Counted from the first letter of the stretch, positions 17,898-27,031 are shown. The stretch is 64,000 nucleotides of DNA from Paenibacillus aquistagni (GCF_900177815.1 NZ_FXAZ01000003.1:248001-312000); one strand, 5' to 3'. Made by a program: numbers and translations. Notes: generated from the sequence alone by a model not told the origin.

Positions 17898-17909
17898 TTA
17901 ATCGATTAA
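17898..17909. promoter_or_regulatory. Distal LacI-type operator
   Basis: TTAATCGATTAA is a perfect 12-bp palindrome with a central CG, 215 bp upstream of the -35 of the epimerase operon. It shares ATCGATTA with the proximal site, which would permit looping. The rest of 17690-18050 is AT-rich and shows no gene. Confidence 0.45.
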
Positions 17910-18055
17910 TTATATGGGTGAAGGATGAAATAAAACGCAGAAACATAAATATGCAGCCTACAGTTCAGCAACCCTCTGGTTTGCGAAGTGCCCTAAAATG
18001 GTTCTATTAAAAGAAGAAACAAAATCAAAAGCTGAAGGTCATCTGCTGCTGTTCG

Positions 18056-18084
18056 TTGACAATGATAATCCTTATCAATAAACT
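18056..18084 (+). promoter_or_regulatory. Fur-controlled promoter of the heme monooxygenase gene
   Basis: TTGACA (18056-18061), 17 bp, TAAACT (18079-18084). A 7-1-7 Fur box, TGATAAT-C-CTTATCA (18063-18077), with one departure from the ideal palindrome, fills the spacer between -35 and -10, predicting derepression under iron limitation. Confidence 0.82.
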
Positions 18085-18123
18085 AGAGGTAATTGACATC
18101 ATCCTAATTAAGGAAGTGAACCC

Positions 18124-18450
18124 ATGTTTATTGAAACTAAGACATTCACGGTTAAGGAAGGCACCTCACAGCTTGTTGTCGATCGTTTTAGCGGACCGGG
18201 AATTATTGAGCAGTCAGAAGGATTTATCGATCTAAGCGTATTGGTCAAAAAAGTTCGCCGCGGTGACGAAGAGGTCGTCGTCATGATTCGCTGGGAATCT
18301 GAGGAAGCATGGAAAGGATGGGAGACAAGCGAGGCGCATATTGCAGGACATCGTGCTAGCCGCGGCAAGCCGAAGCCAGAGCATATTATCGAGGTCACCC
18401 ACGCCAATTATGAAGTAAAGAGCACGAAGTCAGCACCTGTTCAATCCTAA
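18124..18450 (+). CDS. Heme-degrading monooxygenase (HmoA/IsdG-like, ABM domain)
   Basis: A 108-residue small antibiotic-biosynthesis-monooxygenase fold protein. Features of the family are ETKTFTVKEGTSQLVVDRF at the N-terminus, VMIRWESEEAWKGWETSEAHIAGHR (residues 58-82) with the likely heme-ligating His, and a C-terminal YEV strand. Family members open heme to release iron in the cytoplasm. The Fur box in the promoter spacer supports an iron-acquisition role. AAGGAAGTG precedes the start. It is monocistronic, with a terminator at 18466-18509. The exact product (biliverdin-, staphylobilin- or other type) cannot be told. Confidence 0.88.
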   Translation: MFIETKTFTVKEGTSQLVVDRFSGPGIIEQSEGFIDLSVLVKKVRRGDEEVVVMIRWESEEAWKGWETSEAHIAGHRASRGKPKPEHIIEVTHANYEVKSTKSAPVQS

Positions 18451-18465
18451 AGATCAAGGACCCAT

Positions 18466-18509
18466 ATCACCCCAATTTAGACCAAATGGTTTGAAATGGG
18501 GTGATTTTG
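18466..18509 (+). terminator. Terminator of the heme monooxygenase gene
   Basis: ATCACCCCA (18466-18474) pairs with TGGGGTGAT (18497-18505), with extra A-T pairs, followed by TTTTGTG. Confidence 0.8.
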
Positions 18510-18569
18510 TGTAAAAAATAGTACATTTTCGCAGACTAGGAGGTGAATTCTCAGGGTGCCCCGATTTTA

Positions 18570-18578
18570 TGCTATAAT
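18570..18578 (+). promoter_or_regulatory. Extended -10 promoter of khtTU
   Basis: TGCTATAAT fits the extended -10 form TGnTATAAT; there is no good -35. The transcript would carry a leader of roughly 165 bases (about 18585-18748). I searched it for the c-di-AMP (ydaO) riboswitch pattern and did not find it. Confidence 0.6.
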
Positions 18579-18748
18579 ATTTCAGTGGAGTAAACCTTCT
18601 GTAACAGCCATGCGGAGAGAAGGATGAACGTCTTTTGCTGCCGCAGACAAGGTTTGTTTCAACAAGAGGAATGCGCTGGCGCTGGCGTTATCGCTAAAGT
18701 CGCACGAAGCAATCCTAAGTGCAAAAAAATGTTGTGGAGGTAGATGTA

Positions 18749-19243
18749 ATGACTCAAATCAAGGAAACGGATCTGCCGGGAATCGGCCGAAAGTTTCAAA
18801 TCATCACGAAAAGCGGAGACAAGCTGGTTGTCATCATCCATGACGACGGTCGCAGGGAACTGTTCCACTTCGACTATGACGATCTGGATGAGAGCGTGTC
18901 CATGGTGTCCTTGGACGACGATGAAGCCAGACAGATTGCGGGTATTGTAGGCGGGTTGTCCTATAAGCCAAAGGCGCTGGAAAACATTGAGGTTGCCCTT
19001 GATGACCTGATCATTGAATGGTTCAAGATTGAGACAGGCTCAAAATGTGCAAACTGCACGATTGGCGGCCTAGATGTACGTCGCAAGACGGGAGCTGCGA
19101 TCATCGCGGTGATCGAGCAGGACGGCAGCAAGACCATCAATCCAGGACCAGACTATGCCTTCAAGGAAGGAACGATGCTTGTCGTTGCTGGTGAGAGACA
19201 ACAACTGAAGACGCTCAAAAACATTCTGACAACTGGAGGTTAA
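18749..19243 (+). CDS. khtT: Potassium/proton antiporter regulatory subunit, RCK_C domain (KhtT-like)
   Basis: A 164-residue soluble protein: an N-terminal domain ([38 protein letters not shown]) and a C-terminal TrkA-C/RCK_C domain ([29 protein letters not shown] ... [17 protein letters not shown]). In B. subtilis the equivalent KhtT binds c-di-AMP and gates KhtU; that role is inferred here. The ATG at 18749 follows TGGAGGTAG. The ribosome site of the next gene lies inside the last codons of this one, indicating tight coupling. Confidence 0.9.
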   Translation: MTQIKETDLPGIGRKFQIITKSGDKLVVIIHDDGRRELFHFDYDDLDESVSMVSLDDDEARQIAGIVGGLSYKPKALENIEVALDDLIIEWFKIETGSKCANCTIGGLDVRRKTGAAIIAVIEQDGSKTINPGPDYAFKEGTMLVVAGERQQLKTLKNILTTGG

Positions 19244-19249
19244 TTGCAT

Positions 19250-20479
19250 ATGGATCATGTTGTACTTGAGCTTGGGCTGGCTGTAGGCCTTGTCGCCCTA
19301 GCCGGTCTCTTATCCACGAAGCTTCGTTTCTCAGTCATTCCATTTTATATCCTTGTCGGAATGATTGTTGGACCTCATGCGCCTAAGTTCGGGAATTTTG
19401 ATTTCCGCTTTATCGAGAGCGCAGAGCTGATCGAGCTTCTTGGAAGAATGGGGGTTCTGTTCCTGCTCTTCTACTTAGGATTGGAATTCTCGGTAGGACG
19501 ACTTATCAAAGCAGGTAAATCCATTGCCGTAGGCGGCACGATTTACATTGCCATCAACTTTACACTGGGAATGCTGTACGGGTTCCTAGCGGGATTGCCT
19601 TTTCAAGAAGTGCTCGTGCTAGCAGGGATTACAAGTATCTCTTCTAGTGCAATTGTCGCCAAAGTGCTGATCGATCTGAAGCGAACAGCCAATGCGGAGA
19701 CAGAGATGATCCTTGGCATTATCATGTTCGAGGATATCTTCTTGGCCGTGTACATCTCGGTTCTATCGGGTCTTGTGCTGAGTGGAGCAAGCTCGGTTGG
19801 GGGAGTAATCTTGTCTGCGGGTATTGCGCTTGGCTTTATGCTTGGCTTTATCATTCTTGGCCGCTTGGCAACTCCGCTATTGAACAAGGTATTCAATATT
19901 CGTTCGAATGAGCTGTTCTTGCTTGCTGTATTTGCAACCTTGTTTATCGTAGCGGGCTTCTCGGAGACGATTCACGTTGCAGAGGCCATCGGTGCCTTGC
20001 TGGTCGGTCTCGTGCTTGCGGAGACGGATCATATGAAGCGAATTGAGCATTTGATTCTGCCCTTCCGTGATTTCTTCGGTGCCTTATTCTTCTTCAGCTT
20101 CGGATTGACCATTAATCCATTTGAGCTGTTGGATGCCTTCTGGCTGTCGATTGGCGCTGTCGCGATTACATTGTTCGGCAACTTCCTAGCTGGCATGCTG
20201 GCAGGACGAAGTGCAGGGCTGTCTCACAAAGCCTCATCGAACATTGGTCTTACGATTGTATCACGGGGAGAGTTCTCCATTATCTTGGCTAACCTAGGAA
20301 AAGCAGGCGGCCTTATGCAGCTGCTTCAGCCATTCGCAGCCCTGTACGTTCTCATTCTGGCGATCTTAGGGCCAATCTTAACGAAGGAATCGAAGCATGT
20401 GTACCGATTCTTGAATGCCATCTTCCGCTGGGAACAGCGCTCGAAGAAGAGAACAGAAGCCAAAGCCTCCTCTTCTTAA
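19250..20479 (+). CDS. khtU: Cation:proton antiporter, CPA2 family (KhtU-like K+ efflux)
   Basis: A 409-residue integral membrane protein with about 12 hydrophobic segments. CPA2 hallmarks are LLSTKLRFSVIPFYILVGMIVGPHAPKF (residues 22-49), ISSSAIVAKVLIDL and ALLVGLVLAETDH. A VSRGEFSIILANLG segment late in the protein is the usual regulatory motif. It would export K+ in exchange for protons. ATG 19250 has GGAGG nine bases upstream; a TTG at 19244 is too close to that site. It follows khtT directly. It is likely opposed in function by KtrB at 21301. Confidence 0.92.
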   Translation: MDHVVLELGLAVGLVALAGLLSTKLRFSVIPFYILVGMIVGPHAPKFGNFDFRFIESAELIELLGRMGVLFLLFYLGLEFSVGRLIKAGKSIAVGGTIYIAINFTLGMLYGFLAGLPFQEVLVLAGITSISSSAIVAKVLIDLKRTANAETEMILGIIMFEDIFLAVYISVLSGLVLSGASSVGGVILSAGIALGFMLGFIILGRLATPLLNKVFNIRSNELFLLAVFATLFIVAGFSETIHVAEAIGALLVGLVLAETDHMKRIEHLILPFRDFFGALFFFSFGLTINPFELLDAFWLSIGAVAITLFGNFLAGMLAGRSAGLSHKASSNIGLTIVSRGEFSIILANLGKAGGLMQLLQPFAALYVLILAILGPILTKESKHVYRFLNAIFRWEQRSKKRTEAKASSS

Positions 20480-20553
20480 GAACGAACTTACAATCATAAG
20501 GAACACGCACACAGTGGAATTGTACACCTAACGAACATACAAGGGGTGATAGG

Positions 20554-20913
20554 ATGACGAGCGTCATGAACAAACGCAATCAAATATGGATTAGTTTAAT
20601 TCTCGTCATGGCCTTTTTGTATACCGTATTCGTGCCTATAGCTAGAGTGAATCAAGGGCCGATTCCCTCTAATCATTCTGTATATCAGCTTCTGAACGAT
20701 CAGATGCAGCCAAACTATTCACCATTGCATCGCAAAGTGGCTGTAAAGCATGGTGTTGTACCGCCGAAGCTGTCTACGCCACCGATTGGGTCAGTGCCAA
20801 AGAATACCGCTTGGTTCGAGCTTCATACCTTGTTCCAGCCGGTCATTGCAGAGACGATCTGCCTGCGATTGCTGAAGCTGAAGCCGCTGAAGTGCACCTC
20901 GGTATACTACTAG
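20554..20913 (+). CDS. Hypothetical membrane-anchored small protein
   Basis: 119 residues, not recognised. There is one N-terminal hydrophobic helix (QIWISLILVMAFLYTVFVP, about residues 10-28) followed by a basic, proline-rich extracytoplasmic part. The ribosome site AGGGGTG supports the ATG. It lies between khtU and ktrB genes, 75 bp after khtU and on its strand, so it may be co-transcribed. The C-terminal residues (about 90-119) look unlike the rest and could reflect a frameshift. Alternatively it is a non-conserved frame. Confidence 0.5.
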   Translation: MTSVMNKRNQIWISLILVMAFLYTVFVPIARVNQGPIPSNHSVYQLLNDQMQPNYSPLHRKVAVKHGVVPPKLSTPPIGSVPKNTAWFELHTLFQPVIAETICLRLLKLKPLKCTSVYY

Positions 20914-20941
20914 CTCGACGGACGTTTAACTTGCTTTCCAT

Positions 20942-21029
20942 CTATTTTTTAGATAAAACTGCCGCTATGGATCATGATCCTAGTCTTATGACGAGCGGAA
21001 CCACAGCAGTTGTTTTATGTAAAAAATAG
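20942..21029. repeat. Long imperfect inverted repeat (about 88 bp)
   Basis: CTATTTTTTAGATAAAACTGC at the left end pairs with GCAGTTGTTTTATGTAAAAAATAG at the right, with one mismatch and a three-base bulge. Inside, CCGCT pairs with AGCGG. The whole stretch could fold into one long hairpin, RNA element or miniature repeat. It is too AT-rich at the ends to be a plain terminator. It lies upstream of the separate terminator at 21205. Confidence 0.6.
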
Positions 21030-21204
21030 CGAGAGCGCCATCTCACGCTCCCAAGGGAATGACAAGGATATATGCCGCCGAATCACACGTAGCACCGCAG
21101 CACCATACATGCTCTATCATTGCATGAGGTCAGGAAGACAATACCTCTAGCTAGAAGAAGGGTTTGAAAAGAGCTTGAAAAGGTCAGCTAAGCCTAGAGG
21201 GAAC

Positions 21205-21238
21205 AAAAAAACGTAAGCCGTATAGGCTTACGTTTTTA
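21205..21238. terminator. Bidirectional terminator between khtU unit and ktrB
   Basis: AAAAACGTAAGCC and GGCTTACGTTTTT form a perfect 13-bp stem with loop GTATA, flanked by A and T runs that work in both directions. Confidence 0.92.
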
Positions 21239-21300
21239 TCATGATCGTTCACTTGCCACACAACAGCTGAAGCCTCTATAAAGCGAACACATGCCTTGTG

Positions 21301-22638
21301 TTATCCGATCATAATCTTGCCCTCAGGGTAACGGAAGCGTCCCTTGGCATGGCGCTTATTCATGGCATAGGCAAGCGTCAGCGGGCCGACACGCCCAATG
21401 AACATGGCGAGGCAGAAGACCAGCTTGCCGAATTCTGAGAGCTCGGCGGTCATGCCCATTGTCAGACCAACGGTTGCGACTGCCGAGGTGGTGTCGAACA
21501 GGATGTTCAAAAATGGCTGATCTTCGGTCATGGCTAGCAGCATGGACACCGACAGCACCATAATCAGCGCGAGAAAGATAATGGTCAGCGCCTTTAGAAT
21601 CTGGTCCTTGGACAAGCGTGTACGGAACAATACAGCATCCTCTTGTCCCCGCAGCATCGTGATAACCGCGCAGATCAAAATGGCAAAGGTCGTCGTCTTG
21701 ATGCCCCCGCCGGCTGAACCGGGCGAACCTCCGATAAACATCAGGATAATCATAAAGAACTGTGTGACCTGACGAAGCTCGGCAATCTCGACCGTGCTGG
21801 TTCCTGATGATCTAGAGGAGATCGACTGAAAGACAGATGCATATACTTTGCCATTGAAGCTGAGCGGCTGCATCGTGTTCGGGTTCGTATATTCGAAGAT
21901 GAAGATGCAAAACGTGCCGACTGCGATCAATATGCCAGTCATGGACAGGACAACCTTAGAGTGCAGCGACAGCTTGCGTGTTCTGCGATAATCATACAAT
22001 TCCGCTAAGACAATAAAGCCTAAACCCCCAGATATAACGAGAAAGAAAGCAATAAAATTAAACAGCGTATCATCGGCGTAAGCCTGGAAGCTGTTGCCGA
22101 ACAGATCAAAGCCTCCGTTGTTGAATAGCGAGACACTATGGAACAATCCATAATAGACCGCTTTTTTAAATGACATTTCAGGCAGCCAGTGAACCGTTAG
22201 CAGGACGGCAGCGGTGAGCTGAATAATTACGACAAAGTAGATGACTCTTCGAATGGTGCGAACAATGCCTTCCATGCTGTTCGTATTCATGGATTCCTGC
22301 AGGATCAGACGCTCTCTAAGCGAGATGCGCTTGCCGATCATTAAGTAGAACATGGTCGCGACAGTCATAAAGCCGATTCCACCGATCTGAACCATAGTGA
22401 TAATAACAATTTCTCCAAATAAAGTAAATGTAAGTTGTGTATCGACGACCGTTAGGCCCGTCACGCAAAGCGCTGTGGTAGACGTAAACAACGCATCAAT
22501 CCAGCTTAATTCGATGCCGTCATGTACCGCTACTGGCAGCTTCAACAGCAGCATCCCGATGACAATAAGTGAAAGGAAGCCAGTGGCAAGCACACGTGAG
22601 GGCGTCCACTTGGCAATATGCTTTTTCCAGAAGCTCAC
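21301..22638 (-). CDS. ktrB: Potassium uptake protein, TrkH/KtrB family
   Basis: A 445-residue K+ translocating subunit with four M1-P-M2 repeats. The four selectivity loops are visible: TALCVTGLTVV near residue 62, SVSLFNNGGFDLFG near 173, SSRSSGTSTVE near 276 and SAVATVGLTMG near 385. The GTG at 22638 is the start, because the upstream ATG (22653) is part of its own GGGAGGTG ribosome site. A KtrA/KtrC-type RCK partner is not in the window and must be encoded elsewhere. K+ uptake beside KhtTU efflux makes a potassium-balance neighbourhood. Confidence 0.93.
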   Translation of the reverse strand: MSFWKKHIAKWTPSRVLATGFLSLIVIGMLLLKLPVAVHDGIELSWIDALFTSTTALCVTGLTVVDTQLTFTLFGEIVIITMVQIGGIGFMTVATMFYLMIGKRISLRERLILQESMNTNSMEGIVRTIRRVIYFVVIIQLTAAVLLTVHWLPEMSFKKAVYYGLFHSVSLFNNGGFDLFGNSFQAYADDTLFNFIAFFLVISGGLGFIVLAELYDYRRTRKLSLHSKVVLSMTGILIAVGTFCIFIFEYTNPNTMQPLSFNGKVYASVFQSISSRSSGTSTVEIAELRQVTQFFMIILMFIGGSPGSAGGGIKTTTFAILICAVITMLRGQEDAVLFRTRLSKDQILKALTIIFLALIMVLSVSMLLAMTEDQPFLNILFDTTSAVATVGLTMGMTAELSEFGKLVFCLAMFIGRVGPLTLAYAMNKRHAKGRFRYPEGKIMIG

Positions 22639-22717
22639 TGCTTCACCTCCCATTAAACCAAAACCCTCTTAGCATATCGTGTCCAAAATGGTTTTGTAAA
22701 TGACAACTTATCAAACG

Positions 22718-24046
22718 TTACGAAATGGAAGGTGATTTTTGATTTGCCTTCTCCTTATGTTGTACGTCGCGGAACATAAAATAGTAGCAAGTAGCTGCCG
22801 TCACGTAGAGAATGCCGGTAATCGTGAAGGTAAACGCATAACCCCAATAGGTGCCGTAGCTGGTAATCAGCCCCGATTGAACCTTGCCCATGCTGGCCCA
22901 GCCAAGCATGAAGGCAGTTTGTGTGCAGGAATTGGCAATGCCCCTTCGCCGGTCTGATACGCGCTCCACCATCAGCGCAGACTGAATGGGATTGGCGGCA
23001 TTCATTAGCGCCTGCCGGAACAAGAAGCTGATGGCTGCGACGACGAACAGTGTCGTAAAGCCGGTAAGCAGCAGAAAAGGCAAGGACAGCAGCTGAAAAT
23101 AAAACACAGCTCGAACTTGTCCGACTTTCTGCGCAAGAGATGGACCGATGAGCATTGAGATGATGGTCATAATCTGTCCTAATGAGACCAATAGTCCAAC
23201 GCCGGTCAGCGACACGGCAAAGCGGTCTGTAAAGTATAGGTTCAAGTAAGGGACAACAAGTCCGGAACCTAAGCCGATCAGGATCTGAGCGAAGGTAAAC
23301 TTGGCGATCAGCACCGTATCCTGGCGCTTGACCCTTTTCTCTTCTTGATCGTCCAATGCAGCGCTATCATGAAGCTGTGCACCTTGCTGGGGCTTCATAC
23401 GACTAGACGATGCTGCTGTGGAGCTTGCTGAGGCCGGTCTTGGCTCCTTTACGAATAGCAGCGGAATGAAGGAAACCAGCGTAGCCAGACCGCCAATCAT
23501 GAGAGAGGTTTGCAGGCTTATAATCTTTTCAAAGCCCCATCGCTGCATCCAATCGGCCCACATGCCTCCGCCGATGCTCCCGAGCACTTGAGCGGCCAGC
23601 ACCATGGAGGCGTGATAGCTGAATAGGCGAAGGCGCTGATCGATGCGTGTATTTGCAGCGAGAAACGGAATTGCGATAACCTGATAGAAGGAGATAAATA
23701 ATCCGGAGCCGATTGCAAACAGCTGCAAGGAGCCTTCAGTCGTCACAAAGGATCTGCCTGTGAAAAATATACCGGTTAACATGGCACCGGCAATTAAGAT
23801 ATGCTTGCGACTGAAACGATCTCCCATCAGCCCAATCGGAATGAACATGAGTGCGGTTGCAAGTGATTGAATGCTGACGATCGTTCCGTTCATTTCTTGG
23901 CTGTAGCCAAGTGACTGAATATATAAATTGTACAAGACGGTGAACATTCCGCTGCCGAACTGGTACAACAGATTTGAGATAAAAAACAATCGTATATTTG
24001 GATGCCAGTCTTGAAGCTCAGCTTGAAATCGATGCCATAAGTGCAT
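22718..24046 (-). CDS. Major facilitator superfamily transporter
   Basis: A 442-residue protein with 12 predicted membrane helices and a long central loop (about residues 196-235, rich in Ala, Ser, Gln and charged residues). The MFS motif GDRFSRKHIL is near residue 75. The N-terminus FQAELQDWHPNIRLFFISNLLYQFGSGMF is typical of a YfmO-type or sugar-efflux-like group, but the substrate is not evident. Ribosome site GGAGGG precedes the ATG. It is transcribed in the same direction as ktrB, 79 bp upstream of it, so the two may share a transcript. Confidence 0.88.
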   Translation of the reverse strand: MHLWHRFQAELQDWHPNIRLFFISNLLYQFGSGMFTVLYNLYIQSLGYSQEMNGTIVSIQSLATALMFIPIGLMGDRFSRKHILIAGAMLTGIFFTGRSFVTTEGSLQLFAIGSGLFISFYQVIAIPFLAANTRIDQRLRLFSYHASMVLAAQVLGSIGGGMWADWMQRWGFEKIISLQTSLMIGGLATLVSFIPLLFVKEPRPASASSTAASSSRMKPQQGAQLHDSAALDDQEEKRVKRQDTVLIAKFTFAQILIGLGSGLVVPYLNLYFTDRFAVSLTGVGLLVSLGQIMTIISMLIGPSLAQKVGQVRAVFYFQLLSLPFLLLTGFTTLFVVAAISFLFRQALMNAANPIQSALMVERVSDRRRGIANSCTQTAFMLGWASMGKVQSGLITSYGTYWGYAFTFTITGILYVTAATCYYFMFRDVQHKEKANQKSPSIS

Positions 24047-24278
24047 GATAGGGACCCTCCGTATGTCATAGATGCCATACAGTATTGTACCAAGGGAACC
24101 TTTGGAAAGGAAGGATGATCTCTTATGGGATAGGAGTTACAAGAGAGGTTCTTTAGGGGTATGTATGTAAGTAGGCTTCTTCGGAACTATTCAAAGCCTG
24201 TACAAGTAACTTATAATAACAATTATTGACTGGAATAATATTCAGCTAACATACAAGCACATAGAAATGAGGGGAAGC

Positions 24279-27017
24279 ATGAATCGGCTGAGCATACGCA
24301 TGAAAATTATAATTGGATATATGCTCCTGCTGGCATGTTTGCTCCTGTCCATGGTGGGAATTACGACTCAAATCGATACGATTGAACGGGAAGTTCGTTT
24401 TGTTGCGAACCGTGTAGTTGGAGCGAGCGACCTTGCCAATTCGCTGGAGACCCATCTGTTGGATATGGAGACAGGCCAGAGAGGATATGTCATTACGGGC
24501 AATCCTACGTATTTGGAGCCTTACCAATCGGGTCGATCCTCTTATGAAGAGGATTACATGAAGCTGATGGAGCTTGTGAAGGATAGTCCCGTTGAGGTTA
24601 GCCGGCTTGAGCGCATTTATACGTATACCACCAACTGGATCCAAGAAGCTGGCGACCCTGTTATTGAAATGAAACGATCTGGAGATACTCTTGAAATTGT
24701 AAAATTTTTTAATGATGATGTGGGCAAGCAGTACATGGACAAGATACGCAGTGAATTAAGCAGCTTCCGAGAATTCGAACAGGAGCTGGCTAACTCTCGT
24801 GTGCTGGAGATGGAGAAGCAAGGCACCATTCTGAAGGTTGTATTGTATGCCCAATTTGTGCTGCTGGCTGGGCTTGCCGTACTGTTAGCGTGGCTCATCT
24901 CACGGTCGGTAGTCCGTACGCTTAGAGATGTTACATGGATGATTCACTCGATTGCCGCTGAGAGCGGCGATTATTCAAAGCGGGTTGTCGTTCAATCCAA
25001 GGATGAGATATCCGAGCTTGCCATGGCCACGAATCAGCTGATCGACATGCATGCAGAGGACTATTGGATCAAATCAGCAGCCTCAGAGGTGCTTCGCAAC
25101 TGTCAGGATATTGATACATCCAAAGAATTGTCGCAGCGCTTTATCACTTCGCTTGCCAGAGCGCTCGATGCCTCTTATGGCATTCTATATGTACTGGAAA
25201 GGCAGGGAGGCAATCCAGTACTGTCGCGCTTTGCTTCTTATGCAGCAGAGGGCGGCACGGCGGGAGAAGAGCGTATTGCCTTAGGCGAGGGCCTCGTTGG
25301 ACAATGCGCCCTTGATGGCATTGTCATGGAGCTTAAGGAAATACCAGCCGAGCATGTAAGCATTGTCTCCAGTGTGAGCAAGATTAGGCCAAGAAGTGTG
25401 CTTGTTGCACCAATCAAATACAAGAATCGTGTTATTGCAGTGATTGAGCTCGCGGGCCTTGGCGTATTCGAGCAGCAGCATCGCACTATGATTCGCGATG
25501 TGACCGAACCTTTCGGAACTATGCTCAATACGGTGGAGAATCGGATGGAGATTGAGCGTCTGCTGCATGAATCGCAGACGATGACCGAGGAGCTTCAGGC
25601 GCAATCAGAAGAACTGCAAATGCAGCAAGAAGAGCTTCGAATGACCAACGAACAGTTGGAGGAACAAAATCGAAATGCTTTGCAGAAGACGAATGAGCTG
25701 AACCAGATTCGGATTGAGCTGGAGCAGTATGCGCTGAAGCTGGAGCAAAGCTCGCAGTACAAGTCGGAGTTTCTGGCCAACATGTCGCATGAGCTTCGTA
25801 CACCACTGAACAGCATGCTGATCTTATCACAGATGCTGGCAGAGAATGCAGAGGAACATCTCTCGCATGAGGAAGAAGAGTATGCGAGAGTCATATACAC
25901 TGCAGGGAAGGATCTGTTGAACCTGATCAATGATATCCTTGACCTGTCCAAGGTGGAGGCAGGCAAGCTTGATATCGTAATCGATGCGATGAATACGGCT
26001 GAGCTGCCGCTTCAAATGCGGCTTCAATTCGATCAGGTTGCAGAGCAGAAGGACCTTGAATTTGTTGTTGAATATGAGGACTCGCTGCCGGATATCTTCT
26101 ATACAGACGAGCAGCGGCTGCATCAGATTGTCCGCAACCTGCTGTCCAATGCTTTCAAGTTCACGGAGCAAGGTTCCGTTACGATGCGTCTAGCCAAGCC
26201 GAGCGAGGAGCAGCTGCGCTCGCTTTCCTTGCACCAGTACGCCTCTGATGAGGCATGGCTTGCTTTGTCGGTACAGGATACCGGCATTGGCATTGCAGAA
26301 GACAAGCGTGCGATCATCTTCGAGGCGTTCCAGCAGGCGGATGGCCGCACCAGCAGAAAGTATGGCGGTACGGGATTGGGATTGTCGATCTGCCGAGAGC
26401 TGTCGCGCTTGCTTGGGGGGAAAGTGTTCGTCGATAGCGAGGAAGGCGTAGGCAGCACCTTTACGGTTATCATCCCGTCTTTGCCGCCAAAAGGCGATAC
26501 AGCAGCTGAAGAAGATCATGTCCTGCTGCAGGCTGCGGCTGCTTCGGAAGCAGCTGAGATCGAGCGACCGGAAGTGTTAATGAGGGATGCTGAGCAGTTG
26601 GCGATGCTGGAACTAGTCGAGGATGCGGGAGTCCATAGGCCGTTTGCAGGCAAGAGGGTGCTGGTTGTGGATGACGATATTCGCAATGTCTTTGCGCTGA
26701 TGAATATTTTGGAGAAAGAAGGCGTGGAAGTCATTGCAGCCCATGATGGGGAGGAAGGCCTTGCTGAGCTTTCCAAGCACCCGGATATTGATCTTGTGCT
26801 GATGGATATCATGATGCCGGTCATGGATGGGTATGATACGATTCAAGAGATTCGTAACATATCCGCTTACAGCGATCTGCCGATTATCGCGTTAACGGCC
26901 AAGGCAATGAAGCAGGATCGGGAGCGATGCCTTGAGGTCGGAGCTTCCGATTATATTAGCAAGCCGATTAACTTGGACCAGTTGTTCTCTCTCATGAGAG
27001 TATGGCTGAGTAAATAG
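24279..27017 (+). CDS. Hybrid sensor histidine kinase (CHASE3-HAMP-GAF-HisKA-HATPase-REC)
   Basis: 912 residues. TM1 is near 9-29, followed by an extracytoplasmic CHASE3-like domain (30-185; METGQRGYVITGNPTYLEPY). TM2 is near 186-207, a HAMP segment to about 260, and a GAF domain about 265-420. A Gln/Glu-rich coiled coil (425-495) leads to the phospho-acceptor His504 in NMSHELRTPLNS. The ATPase domain carries N, G1 and G2 boxes (LLSNAFKFT, DTGIGI, GGTGLGLS). A C-terminal receiver follows with Asp843 in VLMDIMMP. The start at 24279 has GAGGGGAAGC; the ATG at 24267 is inside that site. A CheR gene follows 14 bp later. No separate response regulator is adjacent, so output may run through the attached receiver and CheR (inference). 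Confidence 0.93.
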   Translation: MNRLSIRMKIIIGYMLLLACLLLSMVGITTQIDTIEREVRFVANRVVGASDLANSLETHLLDMETGQRGYVITGNPTYLEPYQSGRSSYEEDYMKLMELVKDSPVEVSRLERIYTYTTNWIQEAGDPVIEMKRSGDTLEIVKFFNDDVGKQYMDKIRSELSSFREFEQELANSRVLEMEKQGTILKVVLYAQFVLLAGLAVLLAWLISRSVVRTLRDVTWMIHSIAAESGDYSKRVVVQSKDEISELAMATNQLIDMHAEDYWIKSAASEVLRNCQDIDTSKELSQRFITSLARALDASYGILYVLERQGGNPVLSRFASYAAEGGTAGEERIALGEGLVGQCALDGIVMELKEIPAEHVSIVSSVSKIRPRSVLVAPIKYKNRVIAVIELAGLGVFEQQHRTMIRDVTEPFGTMLNTVENRMEIERLLHESQTMTEELQAQSEELQMQQEELRMTNEQLEEQNRNALQKTNELNQIRIELEQYALKLEQSSQYKSEFLANMSHELRTPLNSMLILSQMLAENAEEHLSHEEEEYARVIYTAGKDLLNLINDILDLSKVEAGKLDIVIDAMNTAELPLQMRLQFDQVAEQKDLEFVVEYEDSLPDIFYTDEQRLHQIVRNLLSNAFKFTEQGSVTMRLAKPSEEQLRSLSLHQYASDEAWLALSVQDTGIGIAEDKRAIIFEAFQQADGRTSRKYGGTGLGLSICRELSRLLGGKVFVDSEEGVGSTFTVIIPSLPPKGDTAAEEDHVLLQAAAASEAAEIERPEVLMRDAEQLAMLELVEDAGVHRPFAGKRVLVVDDDIRNVFALMNILEKEGVEVIAAHDGEEGLAELSKHPDIDLVLMDIMMPVMDGYDTIQEIRNISAYSDLPIIALTAKAMKQDRERCLEVGASDYISKPINLDQLFSLMRVWLSK

Positions 27018-27031
27018 GAAAAGGAACACAT

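Noticed and set aside
18585-18748. Possible c-di-AMP (ydaO) riboswitch ahead of khtTU
   Set aside because: The leader length would suit one, but the conserved GGGTGAAtC, ACCCGAC and related segments are absent.
22639-22653. ATG start for KtrB at 22653
   Set aside because: The ATG is embedded in the AATGGGAGGTG ribosome site of the GTG start at 22638.
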